Shown piece after piece: positions 17,673 to 25,807 of a stretch of 64,000 bases of DNA. The notes under the pieces were generated by a model, which saw only the letters and a list, made by a program, of their open reading frames with translations, was not told where the DNA came from and did no database searches. This DNA is from Candidatus Obscuribacterales bacterium (lineage in GTDB: Bacteria; Cyanobacteriota; Vampirovibrionia; Obscuribacterales; Obscuribacteraceae), in assembly GCA_019637435.1 (NCBI GenBank), contig JAHBVO010000004.1:186001-250000 (forward strand). The letters run 5' to 3'. Each line of letters begins with the position of its first letter. Positions within the stretch are counted from its first letter, which is position 1. The position numbers were made by a program, and so were the translations under genes.

Positions 17673-18197
17673 TTACTTACCGCGCTCTGGTACAAGCACG
17701 AAGTCAACTACGTGGATAACCCCATTGCTGCATTTGATGTCGGGCTTCGTGACGATAGCGCCGTCAACGACGATGACTTCGCCGTCGTTTTTGGTGTCAA
17801 CCATCAACGACTCGCCTTGAACCGTGGCTACTGAGCGCTTTTCTTTGAGCGCGTCGGCAGGAACGATACCTTTGACTACGTGGTATTTGAGAACGTTAGG
17901 ATCTTTGAGAAGAGCTTCTCTCTTATCTTTGGGAAGCTTGCCGAATGCTTCATCGTTAGGAGCGAAAACAGTGAAAGGTCCTTTGGACTTCAAGGTTTTC
18001 GACAAGCCTGTGGACGAAAGACCTTCGCTCAAGTTCTTGAAGGAACCGTCTTTCTTAGCTGTCTCAACGATATCGTTGCCTTGGCTAACTGCGCGTTTCG
18101 CTTTCTTTTTTGCGAGCGCTGCATCAGGAGCGAGAAATCCAGTGACCAGGAGTGAACAAGCCAGCAACGTTGCTGCCGAAACCTTGTTTGAGTTCAT
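17673..18197 (-). CDS. Exported fasciclin (FAS1) domain protein
   Basis: The signal peptide MNSNKVSAATLLACSLLVTG ends near DAALA. A single FAS1 domain fills the rest: DIVETAKKDGSFKNLSEGL, the conserved GPFTVFAPNDEAF, LKYHVVKGIV, and the end VIHVVDFVLVP. FAS1 domains mediate adhesion or bind surface polymers; many bacteria export single-domain versions whose role is unclear. It lies 54 bases after an exported thioredoxin on the same strand and is closed by a strong terminator. Confidence 0.92.
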   Translation of the reverse strand: MNSNKVSAATLLACSLLVTGFLAPDAALAKKKAKRAVSQGNDIVETAKKDGSFKNLSEGLSSTGLSKTLKSKGPFTVFAPNDEAFGKLPKDKREALLKDPNVLKYHVVKGIVPADALKEKRSVATVQGESLMVDTKNDGEVIVVDGAIVTKPDIKCSNGVIHVVDFVLVPERGK

Positions 18198-18251
18198 AAC
18201 CTTCGTTCCCCTTGTGTAGTATGTTTGTGAATAGCTCTTGCGAGCGTCAAT

Positions 18252-18755
18252 CTAGATGTGCTTTTTCACGAGTTCCAAAAGTTGTTCTTTTGGTCTCAGA
18301 CCGACAACCTGTTCAACGACTCTTCCCTTCTTGAACACATAAATGGCGGGAATGCCGGTGATACCGTACTTCGACGCGACCTCGGGGTTGGTTTGGGTGT
18401 CGAGTTTGACGAACTTCATCTTCCCACCGAGCTCTGCAGCCGTCTCTTCGACTATAGGACCTTGAATGCGGCAGGGACCGCACCAGGGAGCCCAGAAGTC
18501 TACGAGAACTGGTTTGTTGGATTTCAAGACTTCCTTTTGGAAGGTCTTGTCGGTGACGTCCAGCACGCCACCTGGGTTCGAACCGCCTTTGGATGCATCT
18601 CCGTCGGACTTGTTCTTTTTCTTAGACTTCGCGGCTATGAGTTTGCCGTCGGTTTCCGCAGCGATTGCGGTTCCCAAGAAGTCTGCGGGTACAGAAGCGC
18701 TGGCGACTACGAGAGTCGCCAGTGCCGTGAGTGTTTGCGTGATTATGCGCGGCAT
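18252..18755 (-). CDS. Exported thioredoxin (WCGPC)
   Basis: A signal peptide from MPRIITQTLTALATLVVASA is followed by a Lys/Ser/Asp-rich linker and a complete thioredoxin domain with VDFWAPWCGPCRI and the cis-Pro loop GITGIPAIYVF. Its domain is clearly a copy of the neighbouring cytoplasmic thioredoxin (both have VLVDFWAPWCGPC and GRVVEQVVG/GQVVEQVVG). The frame opens at a TTG (18776), but the ATG at 18755 is preferred. Outside the cytoplasm it would reduce or exchange disulfides; no DsbD-like partner is seen in the window. Confidence 0.88.
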   Translation of the reverse strand: MPRIITQTLTALATLVVASASVPADFLGTAIAAETDGKLIAAKSKKKNKSDGDASKGGSNPGGVLDVTDKTFQKEVLKSNKPVLVDFWAPWCGPCRIQGPIVEETAAELGGKMKFVKLDTQTNPEVASKYGITGIPAIYVFKKGRVVEQVVGLRPKEQLLELVKKHI

Positions 18756-18827
18756 CTTTTTTCTCAATCGAGTCAAAACAGACCCGCGTCGATACGCGGA
18801 TTTGAATTGATTCAGGGAGCCTTCGTC

Positions 18828-19154
18828 TTAACCTACGTGCTTGTTGATTGCCGAAGCCAGTGTCGACTTCGGAACCGCTCCAACCACTTGTTCGACAACC
18901 TGTCCGGATTTGAACAGGTAAAGGCTTGGAATGCCTCTTATGTGATACGCCTGAGCCGTCTTAGGATTCTCATCGGTATTCAATTTGACTACCTTGATCT
19001 TTCCTGCGAAATCCTTGGACAAATCCTCTACAACAGGCGCTACCGCCTTACAAGGACCACACCAAGGGGCCCAGAAGTCTACCAGAACCGGGATATCAGC
19101 CTTCAGAACTTCCTGTTCGAAGGTTGCATCGGTTACATTTGCCACCGTAGACAT
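18828..19154 (-). CDS. trxA: Thioredoxin
   Basis: A full-length 108-residue cytoplasmic thioredoxin: FWAPWCGPCKAVAPVVEDL active site at about residues 28-46, Asp in VDFW, KLNTDENPKTAQAYHIRGIPSLYLF with the cis-Pro, and the Gly-rich end. It reduces protein disulfides using thioredoxin reductase. GGAGGT precedes the ATG by 11 bases. It is the first gene of the minus-strand thioredoxin/fasciclin run and has a -10 candidate upstream. Confidence 0.95.
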   Translation of the reverse strand: MSTVANVTDATFEQEVLKADIPVLVDFWAPWCGPCKAVAPVVEDLSKDFAGKIKVVKLNTDENPKTAQAYHIRGIPSLYLFKSGQVVEQVVGAVPKSTLASAINKHVG

Positions 19155-19474
19155 TCGGTATAGACCTCCAGAACTTACTACTATCCTTCCTTTTCGGAAT
19201 TATAGTTACAAAACATCAGTTTCCCACAGAAAGCTCGTTTTGTCTTAAGCGTCTGGATCGTTTTTCTCGTGCATAAGACTGATAAACAATATTGATCTCT
19301 CGCTATTCTCCGTCACGTGGGCGATGTCAGGCTAGCGTAAAAATCTGGTGAGAAAAATAAATCGGCGTGAATTCACGTTACGATGGAGTAGTTAACGGTT
19401 TCCGTTTAGAAACTGGTTTCCTAAAAGATACTTGTTTCTACGCGCTAATAACGTCTGGCATAAACCGATTAAGC
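19155..19474. other. Divergent promoter region between trxA and the sensor kinase
   Basis: This stretch carries the upstream signals of two divergent genes. The only good match is the minus-strand TATAAT at 19199-19204. The kinase reading frame is open from a GTG at 19367, but that part has no family similarity. Confidence 0.5.
19199..19204 (-). promoter_or_regulatory. Candidate -10 box for trxA
   Basis: A perfect TATAAT on the minus strand lies 45 bases before the trxA start. No clear TTGACA is seen at the normal distance. Confidence 0.4.
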
Positions 19475-21004
19475 ATGAAAACGCTAGTAAAGAACAGAGT
19501 TTTAGGTTGGTTATTCAGCTCGCTGGCGAACCAACTTCTGTTCACGTATTTGCTCATCATTACTATTGCGCTTCTTGCCGTGAGTCTCTGGGCGCTACTG
19601 ACAATCAAGGCTGAGTCTACAACGGAGTTGCAGCGTCAACTTCAAGTTGAGGGGAATAATCTCGCGCTTGAAATAGACAGCGATCTAACGCTTGATTCCA
19701 AGGCTTCGCGTCAACGCATTCAGGAAGCTGTCGATCGTCGTGCCACTAAAAATGGTTTCGCAATAACCCTAGTAGATAAGGATGGGCATGTTCTCGCTGA
19801 CTCCGGACCTGACGAGGACGGGATTGGCTCTTCGCAGGGAACACCCGCTGGTGAAAACATCTCCTCCGATTCCGAAATCAACGACGCGCTCGCCGGCATC
19901 ACAGCGATCGTCAGAAGAAATGTCCGCTCGACGAATACGAACTGGCTTTACGTCGCCTCTCCAATCAGATCTGCTGGTATGACTGCGGGGGTAGTCAGGG
20001 TAGGTGTCCAGACGAATGAAGTTGAGACACGTCTTCGGTACAACCTGATCGTGTTTCTTGGAATGATCTTTCTGACTGGTGTCATCACGGTTCTCATCAG
20101 TCTCTGGCTTGCAGCAAGAGTAAATAGGCCCGTGAAGGAAATTAGTAAGCTCGCGAAAGATATCTCGATTTCCGGCGATCTGTCTAGTTTCTTGCCCGTT
20201 CACAGATCTGATGAGATCGGCGAATTGAGTTTGTCATTCAACCAGATGATTGGTCGTCTGCGTGAACAAGAGCGGCTCCGGCAGGAGTTTATCGCCAATG
20301 CCAGTCATGAGTTGAAAACACCTACGATGGCAATAGGCTCTGTAGTGGACGCTATGCTCGCTGGCGCATCTGAAGATCCTGAACTGAGAGCAAAGTTTCT
20401 CAAGTCTCTGGAAAAACTGGTGGAGCGCCAGACTTTGTTGATCAGAGATCTTCTGGATATTTCAAAACTTGATTCTTCGACGATGGATATGACCGATTGG
20501 CAGCACGAAGTAATGCTAGACCATATTCTTGCCGAGGCTGTCGATCAGGTGAGACCGCAGGCTCAGAACAAAGACATCGAGCTGGTGGTGCCTGAGTGGT
20601 TGGAATCGACTGCACAAAATAGTTTTCGCTTGAAAGGCAATTCGGAGCAGCTGCAGCGAGCATTCATCAATCTTCTCGGGAACGCTGTGAATTACACACC
20701 GTCCGGGGGGCGAGTGACGATGACGGTGGAAGAGTCCGATCACTCGCGTGTTCAGGTCATCATTCAGGACACTGGTGCCGGCATCGCAGCGGATGACCTG
20801 CCGCATATTTTTGAACGGTTCTATCGCGGCGAGAAATCTAGAAATCGGGAAGCCGGTGGATCCGGGCTTGGACTGGCGATCACGAACGAAATTATTGCCA
20901 GGCACTACGGAAAGATTGATGTTGAATCGACGGTTGGTCGCGGGTCGACGTTTAAGGTAACGCTTCCAGCAAGCCGTTTTCCCGGCGAGAGGAATAGCGC
21001 GTAG
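19475..21004 (+). CDS. Membrane sensor histidine kinase
   Basis: From the ATG at 19475 the protein has 509 residues: membrane helix 1 (about 20-44), an extracytoplasmic sensor region with PAS/CACHE-like ITLVDKDGHVLADSG, helix 2 (about 190-213), a HAMP domain, then the HisKA phosphoacceptor in NASHELKTP (His278) and the HATPase boxes N (NLLGNAVNY), G1 (DTGAGI), F (FERFYRG) and G2 (GGSGLGLAI). It should autophosphorylate and signal to a response regulator, but no separate regulator gene lies next to it. This makes it an orphan kinase in this window. The family resembles PhoR/ResE/VicK. Confidence 0.9.
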   Translation: MKTLVKNRVLGWLFSSLANQLLFTYLLIITIALLAVSLWALLTIKAESTTELQRQLQVEGNNLALEIDSDLTLDSKASRQRIQEAVDRRATKNGFAITLVDKDGHVLADSGPDEDGIGSSQGTPAGENISSDSEINDALAGITAIVRRNVRSTNTNWLYVASPIRSAGMTAGVVRVGVQTNEVETRLRYNLIVFLGMIFLTGVITVLISLWLAARVNRPVKEISKLAKDISISGDLSSFLPVHRSDEIGELSLSFNQMIGRLREQERLRQEFIANASHELKTPTMAIGSVVDAMLAGASEDPELRAKFLKSLEKLVERQTLLIRDLLDISKLDSSTMDMTDWQHEVMLDHILAEAVDQVRPQAQNKDIELVVPEWLESTAQNSFRLKGNSEQLQRAFINLLGNAVNYTPSGGRVTMTVEESDHSRVQVIIQDTGAGIAADDLPHIFERFYRGEKSRNREAGGSGLGLAITNEIIARHYGKIDVESTVGRGSTFKVTLPASRFPGERNSA

Positions 21005-21013
21005 CTATTTGGT

Positions 21014-21772
21014 CTAGCTTTTGAATCTAGACGCCGCCTTTTCGAGTGATTCTCGCAGATGTTTCCAACCCGCAATTAATTCAGAGCGGGCGTTATCTAC
21101 GTGGTCTTTGACACCACCCCAGGTATCGTCTGAAGACGCCTTCAGCTTCCTGAGATCATCATCAAGCTTGCCAATTTTTGCCTGGACGCCTTCCCAGAGG
21201 TCAGAGTTCATCAAGTTTTCTTTGGCTTCAGCCGCGCTTCTCTCCAATTGCTCTTTTAAGATCGAGAATTCGGTGCGCACGTCGTGAAGCACTAGTTCCG
21301 CACTTTCTTCGTACTTTGCTCGAGGGGAGAGTTCCGCGTCTTGAAGAGAACCCGGCCCGAAATCTTCATGCGGGCTTTCGTCTTCGTGCCACTTCGTGAC
21401 GTTCATCAGTGTCTTGCGTGCTCGCTCCTGGACTTTGGGATTAGGATCGACTTCAAGGCGGTGAAGCAAAGGAATTGGAGTGTATGCGCATTCCGCGACT
21501 GCGAAGCGAACCGCGGAATTCTCGTCACTCGCCATCGCTTTTAAAACAATGTATGGAACTCTTGGATTGCGAGCCAATTCGCAGCGCACGGTTACGCTTT
21601 TGTCGCTTGCTAGTTTCACGCAAACGTCATGCGGTACAGCTACATTGGCAGCGACTTTCCTGCGAAGGGCAGCGTCTTCCGAATCTCCATAATCGCGTAG
21701 CAGGTCAGGCGATGTTAATGGCGAGCTGGCAATCACAAGGTCGTGCGAGTTCGGGGTTACAAATGTGGTCAT
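21014..21772 (-). CDS. Leucine-rich-variant repeat protein with coiled-coil tail
   Basis: The ATG at 21772 has GGAGG eight bases upstream. Residues about 30-125 are three to four alpha/alpha repeats of the LRV/HEAT type (LRRKVAANVAVPHDVCVKLASD, VRCELARNPRVPYIVLKAMASD, VRFAVAECAYTPIPLLHRLEVD). These build a curved binding scaffold. The C-terminal 110 residues are charged and predicted coiled coil, containing WGGVKDHVDNARSELIAGW. The protein is cytoplasmic with no enzyme motif and probably binds protein partners. It converges with the sensor kinase gene 10 bases away. Confidence 0.75.
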   Translation of the reverse strand: MTTFVTPNSHDLVIASSPLTSPDLLRDYGDSEDAALRRKVAANVAVPHDVCVKLASDKSVTVRCELARNPRVPYIVLKAMASDENSAVRFAVAECAYTPIPLLHRLEVDPNPKVQERARKTLMNVTKWHEDESPHEDFGPGSLQDAELSPRAKYEESAELVLHDVRTEFSILKEQLERSAAEAKENLMNSDLWEGVQAKIGKLDDDLRKLKASSDDTWGGVKDHVDNARSELIAGWKHLRESLEKAASRFKS

Positions 21773-21864
21773 GCTATCCACCTCCTGGGACCCGCGCCAG
21801 GTTTATTGATTCCGAATGGCGCATATCGTTTTACAGTTCTTTCACTAAATAGCGCGGCGAAGAA

Positions 21865-21909
21865 GCACTGTTGCCTGAAGATCCGGGCTGGAAAAGCCCA
21901 CAACAGTGC
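21865..21909 (-). other. Two-tier hairpin between genes
   Basis: GCACTGTTG (21865-21873) pairs with CAACAGTGC (21901-21909), and inside it GGGCT (21885-21889) pairs with AGCCC (21895-21899). On the minus strand this lies 21 bases past the stop of the large 753-codon gene and is followed by TTCTTCG. It could be a terminator/attenuator between the two minus-strand genes or a structured RNA. Confidence 0.5.
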
Positions 21910-21930
21910 CAGTGAGACTCTACTGCCCTT

Positions 21931-24183
21931 TTAGAACGCGTGCGCCGGTTGACCAAGATTGTCCGCTGTCTGGTCGATTACCCGAAAGCCGTGTTCGTCG
22001 TAAACCGGCGCGGCCTCTGGAATCCACTCAGGCTTTTTCATATTGCCGAAACCGACGACATCGACGCCGCCGATGCCGTGATTGCGCAGCATCCGCTGCA
22101 CTGTCGGCGCTTCCGTGTCAGGAACGAACATGTGAGTGATGTCTTGAGTTTTTAAACCGAGTTTGACGGCGGTGTTCTCGCCGAGTCCGAGCTTTGGAAC
22201 AAGAAGTTCTCCTCGTTCTAGCATTCCAGCCAGGCGCGAACGCGGGGCGACATCGCGGGAGATGCCGTATATGACAGGGAAATCCGTGAGGCTCGCCGGA
22301 CTGTGGCGATGATAGGCGTATGCTTCGTTGAAATCGCGAGTTATGGAAACGTTCTTCCTGTGCAGGTTTTCATTAGCGCTCTCGCCGGTCGTTTGTTTGA
22401 TTCCGCGCAGGCGTAACTCGCCTGGAGGCAGAAGCGTTCTCTCTACCATGATCGAAGATAGGCTGCCGGACACGGTTCCATGATAGAAGTCTGCGTTGTC
22501 TGCAGTTCTCTTGTTAGGCATCCAATCTACCGGCGTGTCACCTTCATGATCTTTGATCGAGTGATTTCGCGGCATTTGCATGCGTTTGACCATCTCGTCT
22601 ACTGAGAATCCATAGTGCTTTTGTTTGGCGTACTCGATTTCTCCAAGAACATCCAGATGTTGATAGTCGACGTCGGTTTCTTTGCCGTAGAGTTTCAACA
22701 ATGCTTCCGTGAGTGGGCTTGTGCTGCTATAACTCTCTCCGCGAGCCGGTTTAGTGAATGCTGCTCGAATCTCAGCCACGCGTTGTGCTGGAACGTCCGT
22801 CGTCGCTAGTTGTGCATCGGTAAGCTGGCGAATGCCTGGAGATGTTTCGGTTCCGTTCCACATGTCGAGCATTCTGGCTGCGAAATTTGTGCGAATGTCT
22901 CGCATCTCTTTGAAGCGCTCATAGGACTCGCCGCGGTCCTTCGTGCTCTCCATCTCTAGTTCTTTCGCTTCGATATCTTTGATGTACCTGGGTAGCTCGC
23001 GTTCAAAGGCTTCTACCGGATTGTTCTCCTTCGTCAGAGGTGCGCGTGGTTGCTCGACTTCCGGTGTGCGAAGGAATTCGCGAGCCCGTTGGACGGGATG
23101 TCGCAAATCATACTTGTTTAGAAACGAATATGCCGTTCCTCTTGCAGACTCGACTCCATCGCGAACTGCGTATTTTGTGTTCGCATGTGCATCACCGATG
23201 GCGCCAAGTGTTTTTTCTAAAACAGTTTCGCGTTTGTTGAATCGATACTTATTCAAGCCCCGCAGTTCAAACTCTTTCGGTGCTGCCGGTGTGAGAACTT
23301 TGGGATCACGTCCTATCACGTGACCGGCGCTGAGAACTCCACCGGTCCAGGCGGTTGCGTAGATGGACTGAGAAACTTCCTCTCCGGAAGCCAGCCGTCC
23401 TTCGTTTAGAAGCGAATGAGTATGAGCGCTCGCTGCACCACCGGGAATACCAGATAGTGCGCCGATGCTTCCGTCGTAAATCATGCGACCGGTTTGTTTG
23501 GTTACGCCTTCGCCAGCAAGAGCCGCTGCAAATGAGCGACTCGCCGTTCTCAATCCCAGAGACCCTGCTGTCATGGTCGACATCACAGCGGCGCCAGTGA
23601 TACCATTTTTGGTGCGCGCGATAAGGTGATTCTCCTCGTGTCCATCCAGTGGACGCAGGGCGAAATCGGCAACGAATCCGGTGATTGCTCCATCGGCGAG
23701 ACGGATACCGTTTGCCGAGGAGAATAATCTCCCGGTGGATGCGATTGTTTGTTCCGTTCTTGCTGCAAGCGAAAGACCTGATGTCTTGAGCGCACCGTGA
23801 GCCAGTGCAAAGGGCGCGGCGAAGCCGATGCCGGCACCGACTTGCTGCGCGTACCAACGACTCGATTGGTACTCCGCTTCCTGTGGTCGCTGCACAATCG
23901 AAACCATATCAGCATATTTCGTCCCGCTCCCGGTCGCGTCGTCGACGAGCTGCCCAAGGCTGGTGACCCAAGCTTGCCCGCCTTGATAGACGAGGCTGTG
24001 ACCTGCCTCCAGCAATAAGTCGCTAGCGCTGGCGGAATTGTCCCTGTCGAATTTCTGGGCTCTAGTAAGATTGACCTCGGTCATCGCGTGTTTGAGCCAC
24101 ACGTTGTCCTTCAGCGCGGCCTGCTTGTCGACAGGCATACTTGATTCGAAATTTTGGTCGCCGGCGGCGAGGGATTCTGTCAT
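21931..24183 (-). CDS. Large protein with ADP-ribosyltransferase-like C-terminus
   Basis: This 750-residue protein has no signal peptide. Residues about 50-300 alternate Ala/Gly-rich hydrophobic helices (VGAGIGFAAPFALAHGALK, GITGAAVMSTMTAGSLGL) and may associate with or insert into membranes. The middle is charged and helical. From about residue 565 comes a compact domain with FYHGTVSGSLSSIMVERTLL, NVSITRDFNEAYAYHRHS and FPVIYGISRDV, the HGT / S-x-T-x(n)-A-x-x-Y pattern of ART/PARP-type toxin and effector folds. The third catalytic residue cannot be placed. An exported effector or toxin-like role is inference only. The ATG at 24183 lacks a clear ribosome-binding site. Confidence 0.65.
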   Translation of the reverse strand: MTESLAAGDQNFESSMPVDKQAALKDNVWLKHAMTEVNLTRAQKFDRDNSASASDLLLEAGHSLVYQGGQAWVTSLGQLVDDATGSGTKYADMVSIVQRPQEAEYQSSRWYAQQVGAGIGFAAPFALAHGALKTSGLSLAARTEQTIASTGRLFSSANGIRLADGAITGFVADFALRPLDGHEENHLIARTKNGITGAAVMSTMTAGSLGLRTASRSFAAALAGEGVTKQTGRMIYDGSIGALSGIPGGAASAHTHSLLNEGRLASGEEVSQSIYATAWTGGVLSAGHVIGRDPKVLTPAAPKEFELRGLNKYRFNKRETVLEKTLGAIGDAHANTKYAVRDGVESARGTAYSFLNKYDLRHPVQRAREFLRTPEVEQPRAPLTKENNPVEAFERELPRYIKDIEAKELEMESTKDRGESYERFKEMRDIRTNFAARMLDMWNGTETSPGIRQLTDAQLATTDVPAQRVAEIRAAFTKPARGESYSSTSPLTEALLKLYGKETDVDYQHLDVLGEIEYAKQKHYGFSVDEMVKRMQMPRNHSIKDHEGDTPVDWMPNKRTADNADFYHGTVSGSLSSIMVERTLLPPGELRLRGIKQTTGESANENLHRKNVSITRDFNEAYAYHRHSPASLTDFPVIYGISRDVAPRSRLAGMLERGELLVPKLGLGENTAVKLGLKTQDITHMFVPDTEAPTVQRMLRNHGIGGVDVVGFGNMKKPEWIPEAAPVYDEHGFRVIDQTADNLGQPAHAF

Positions 24184-24308
24184 TAAAAACAACCAGCTGA
24201 AACGGCTAATGAGCTAGTTACGATGCCGGAACCACGCATATGGTCTATGACCGCGTAGAGTTCTATATGACAACGATAAGTATATAGACGGTTTCAAGCA
24301 ATGGGGAG

Positions 24309-25020
24309 ACTCCCATCGCCGTGTGGTCGGTGTTCTGGTGCTGGCTCGCAACGGCTAGCGCAGCTTGCCAATGGTGGATTTTGGTTGCGCTAGTCAATGG
24401 ATGCGAGCCACGGAGCTATTGGACATGCACTATACGACGGTTTGGAACATGATGCATAAAATTCGAGAAGCCATGGGAAGCAAGATGGAGCGCGAGACTC
24501 TTTCAGGATTCGTGGAGATTGACTACGCTTTTTTCGGTGGGCGCTCTTCAGGGAAACCGGGAAGGGCGCTGAGTGACAAGAAGCAGGTAGTAGTTATGGT
24601 TGAACGACTTTCTTAGGGGGCTGGTGATACGGCTATGGTCGTACTGCACAATCAATCGGGGCTTTGTTTCAAGCAAGCCGTAGAAGACCACGTAGAGCCA
24701 GTGACGCACATTCGCACCGATGGCTACTCCTGCAACAGCATGCTGCATGGCTTGGGACCACTCAATATGGACACGATCGGCAAAAACTATTCCGAGGACG
24801 GCCCACTCAAAAACGTAGACAGGGTGATATCTTTAGCAAAGCGATACTTGCTTGGAACGTTTCATCAATACTGCTCTGGTCCGCATTTGCAGCGCTTCCT
24901 GAACGAGTATCGGTTTAACAGACGCTACCAGTGGTGCCAACTTGTTAGCCGAGTTATCTCGGCTTGTGCTCTGAGCGCCCGGTGCCGTATGGTGCAATAT
25001 CGTGAAGCGCAGGCTTGCTG
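24309..25020 (+). pseudogene. Decayed IS1595-type (ISXO2-like) transposase
   Basis: The remains of a DDE transposase. Frame 3 from 24309 gives TPIAVWSVFWCWLATAS, like the Trp-rich helix before the helix-turn-helix. The frame then shifts, and 24365 onward gives HYTTVWNMMHKIREAM and LSGFVEIDYAFFGGR, the catalytic core start. An in-frame TAG at 24614-24616 interrupts it. The same frame resumes with HIRTDGYSCNSML and LGTFHQYCSGPHLQRFLNEY with FNRR, the family's C-terminus. At least one frameshift and one nonsense mutation make it inactive. No terminal inverted repeats were recognised. Confidence 0.8.
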
Positions 25021-25153
25021 TATTCTTACGACTAGCTATAGTATGGCGAGCACCGAATATAGTGGCATCAAACCTTTCCTCAAAATTTTCATCCTTGACA
25101 TGTTGACCATGCTCTGCGAAATTACGCATATCTGTGGCGTGGAGGGGCATCAC

Positions 25154-25717
25154 ATGAAGCGATTTATAGGGCTCTGTGCAAGTGTTTTGACCGCGCTTTT
25201 TTGTTCATCTGCTCTTTGTGCGAGGAGTCCAATCCCTGATAGCGCCTATGAAGATGCGATTTTGTATCGAGGAAATCACTCCGTACTTCTCTATTCAATG
25301 CAGAATCAGCCAATCAAGGTAGATTCCAGACCATCATTTTTTCTGTTAGTTAGTCAGGGCACAGGTTTCTTAGCAAATTTCGACTATGGCAATAGGCCCA
25401 TAGGGGTTAATGGAACACCGGATGGTAGCGCAGCTTTAAATGTGGCCCACGACCTGGATGAGAATACTGCTTGGACTCAGCTTACCGAGGATGGTGCAAA
25501 AAAATTATGGGGAGAGCCTAGCAAACGCACGGCTCGTCCTATTCTTACAACCTTCGATGTGCTTGGAAAATTCAATGAGGAAAGAAACCTCTATCATGTC
25601 GATTTGAATTTCGATAAGAGCAGCAATGTCTTCGGATACCGAATTCGCGGAATTGGAATCGGCAATGCCAAATGGATCAGATTCAATGATGGTAAATTTA
25701 GCCTCAGTTCATCGTAA
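25154..25717 (+). CDS. Exported hypothetical protein, 187 aa
   Basis: The reading frame runs in continuously from the dead transposase, but the real start is the ATG at 25154: GGAGGGG lies six bases before it and MKRFIGLCASVLTALFCSSA is a signal peptide. The mature chain has LLVSQGTGFLANFDYGNRPI, NAWTQL-like stretches and a beta-rich end; no family is recognised. The IS remnant ends 130 bases upstream and might have supplied or disrupted its promoter. Confidence 0.75.
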   Translation: MKRFIGLCASVLTALFCSSALCARSPIPDSAYEDAILYRGNHSVLLYSMQNQPIKVDSRPSFFLLVSQGTGFLANFDYGNRPIGVNGTPDGSAALNVAHDLDENTAWTQLTEDGAKKLWGEPSKRTARPILTTFDVLGKFNEERNLYHVDLNFDKSSNVFGYRIRGIGIGNAKWIRFNDGKFSLSSS

Positions 25718-25720
25718 TTG

Positions 25721-25759
25721 ACAAAAACTAGAGCGGGAGCATTGGCGCTCCCGCTCTAG
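25721..25759 (-). terminator. Strong terminator between convergent genes
   Basis: CTAGAGCGGGAGC (25728-25740) and GCTCCCGCTCTAG (25747-25759) form a perfect 13-bp stem with a 6-base loop. On the minus strand TTTTTGTC follows, so it ends the large beta-repeat protein gene. The stem may also stop plus-strand transcripts. Confidence 0.9.
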
Positions 25760-25807
25760 CAAAGCAATTCAATTCAACTGATTATGCGAACTGACATTCG
25801 TCCAAGC

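Noticed and set aside
24635..25717. A single 360-residue gene
   Set aside because: The first third is transposase debris; the strong ribosome-binding site and signal peptide set the true start at 25154.
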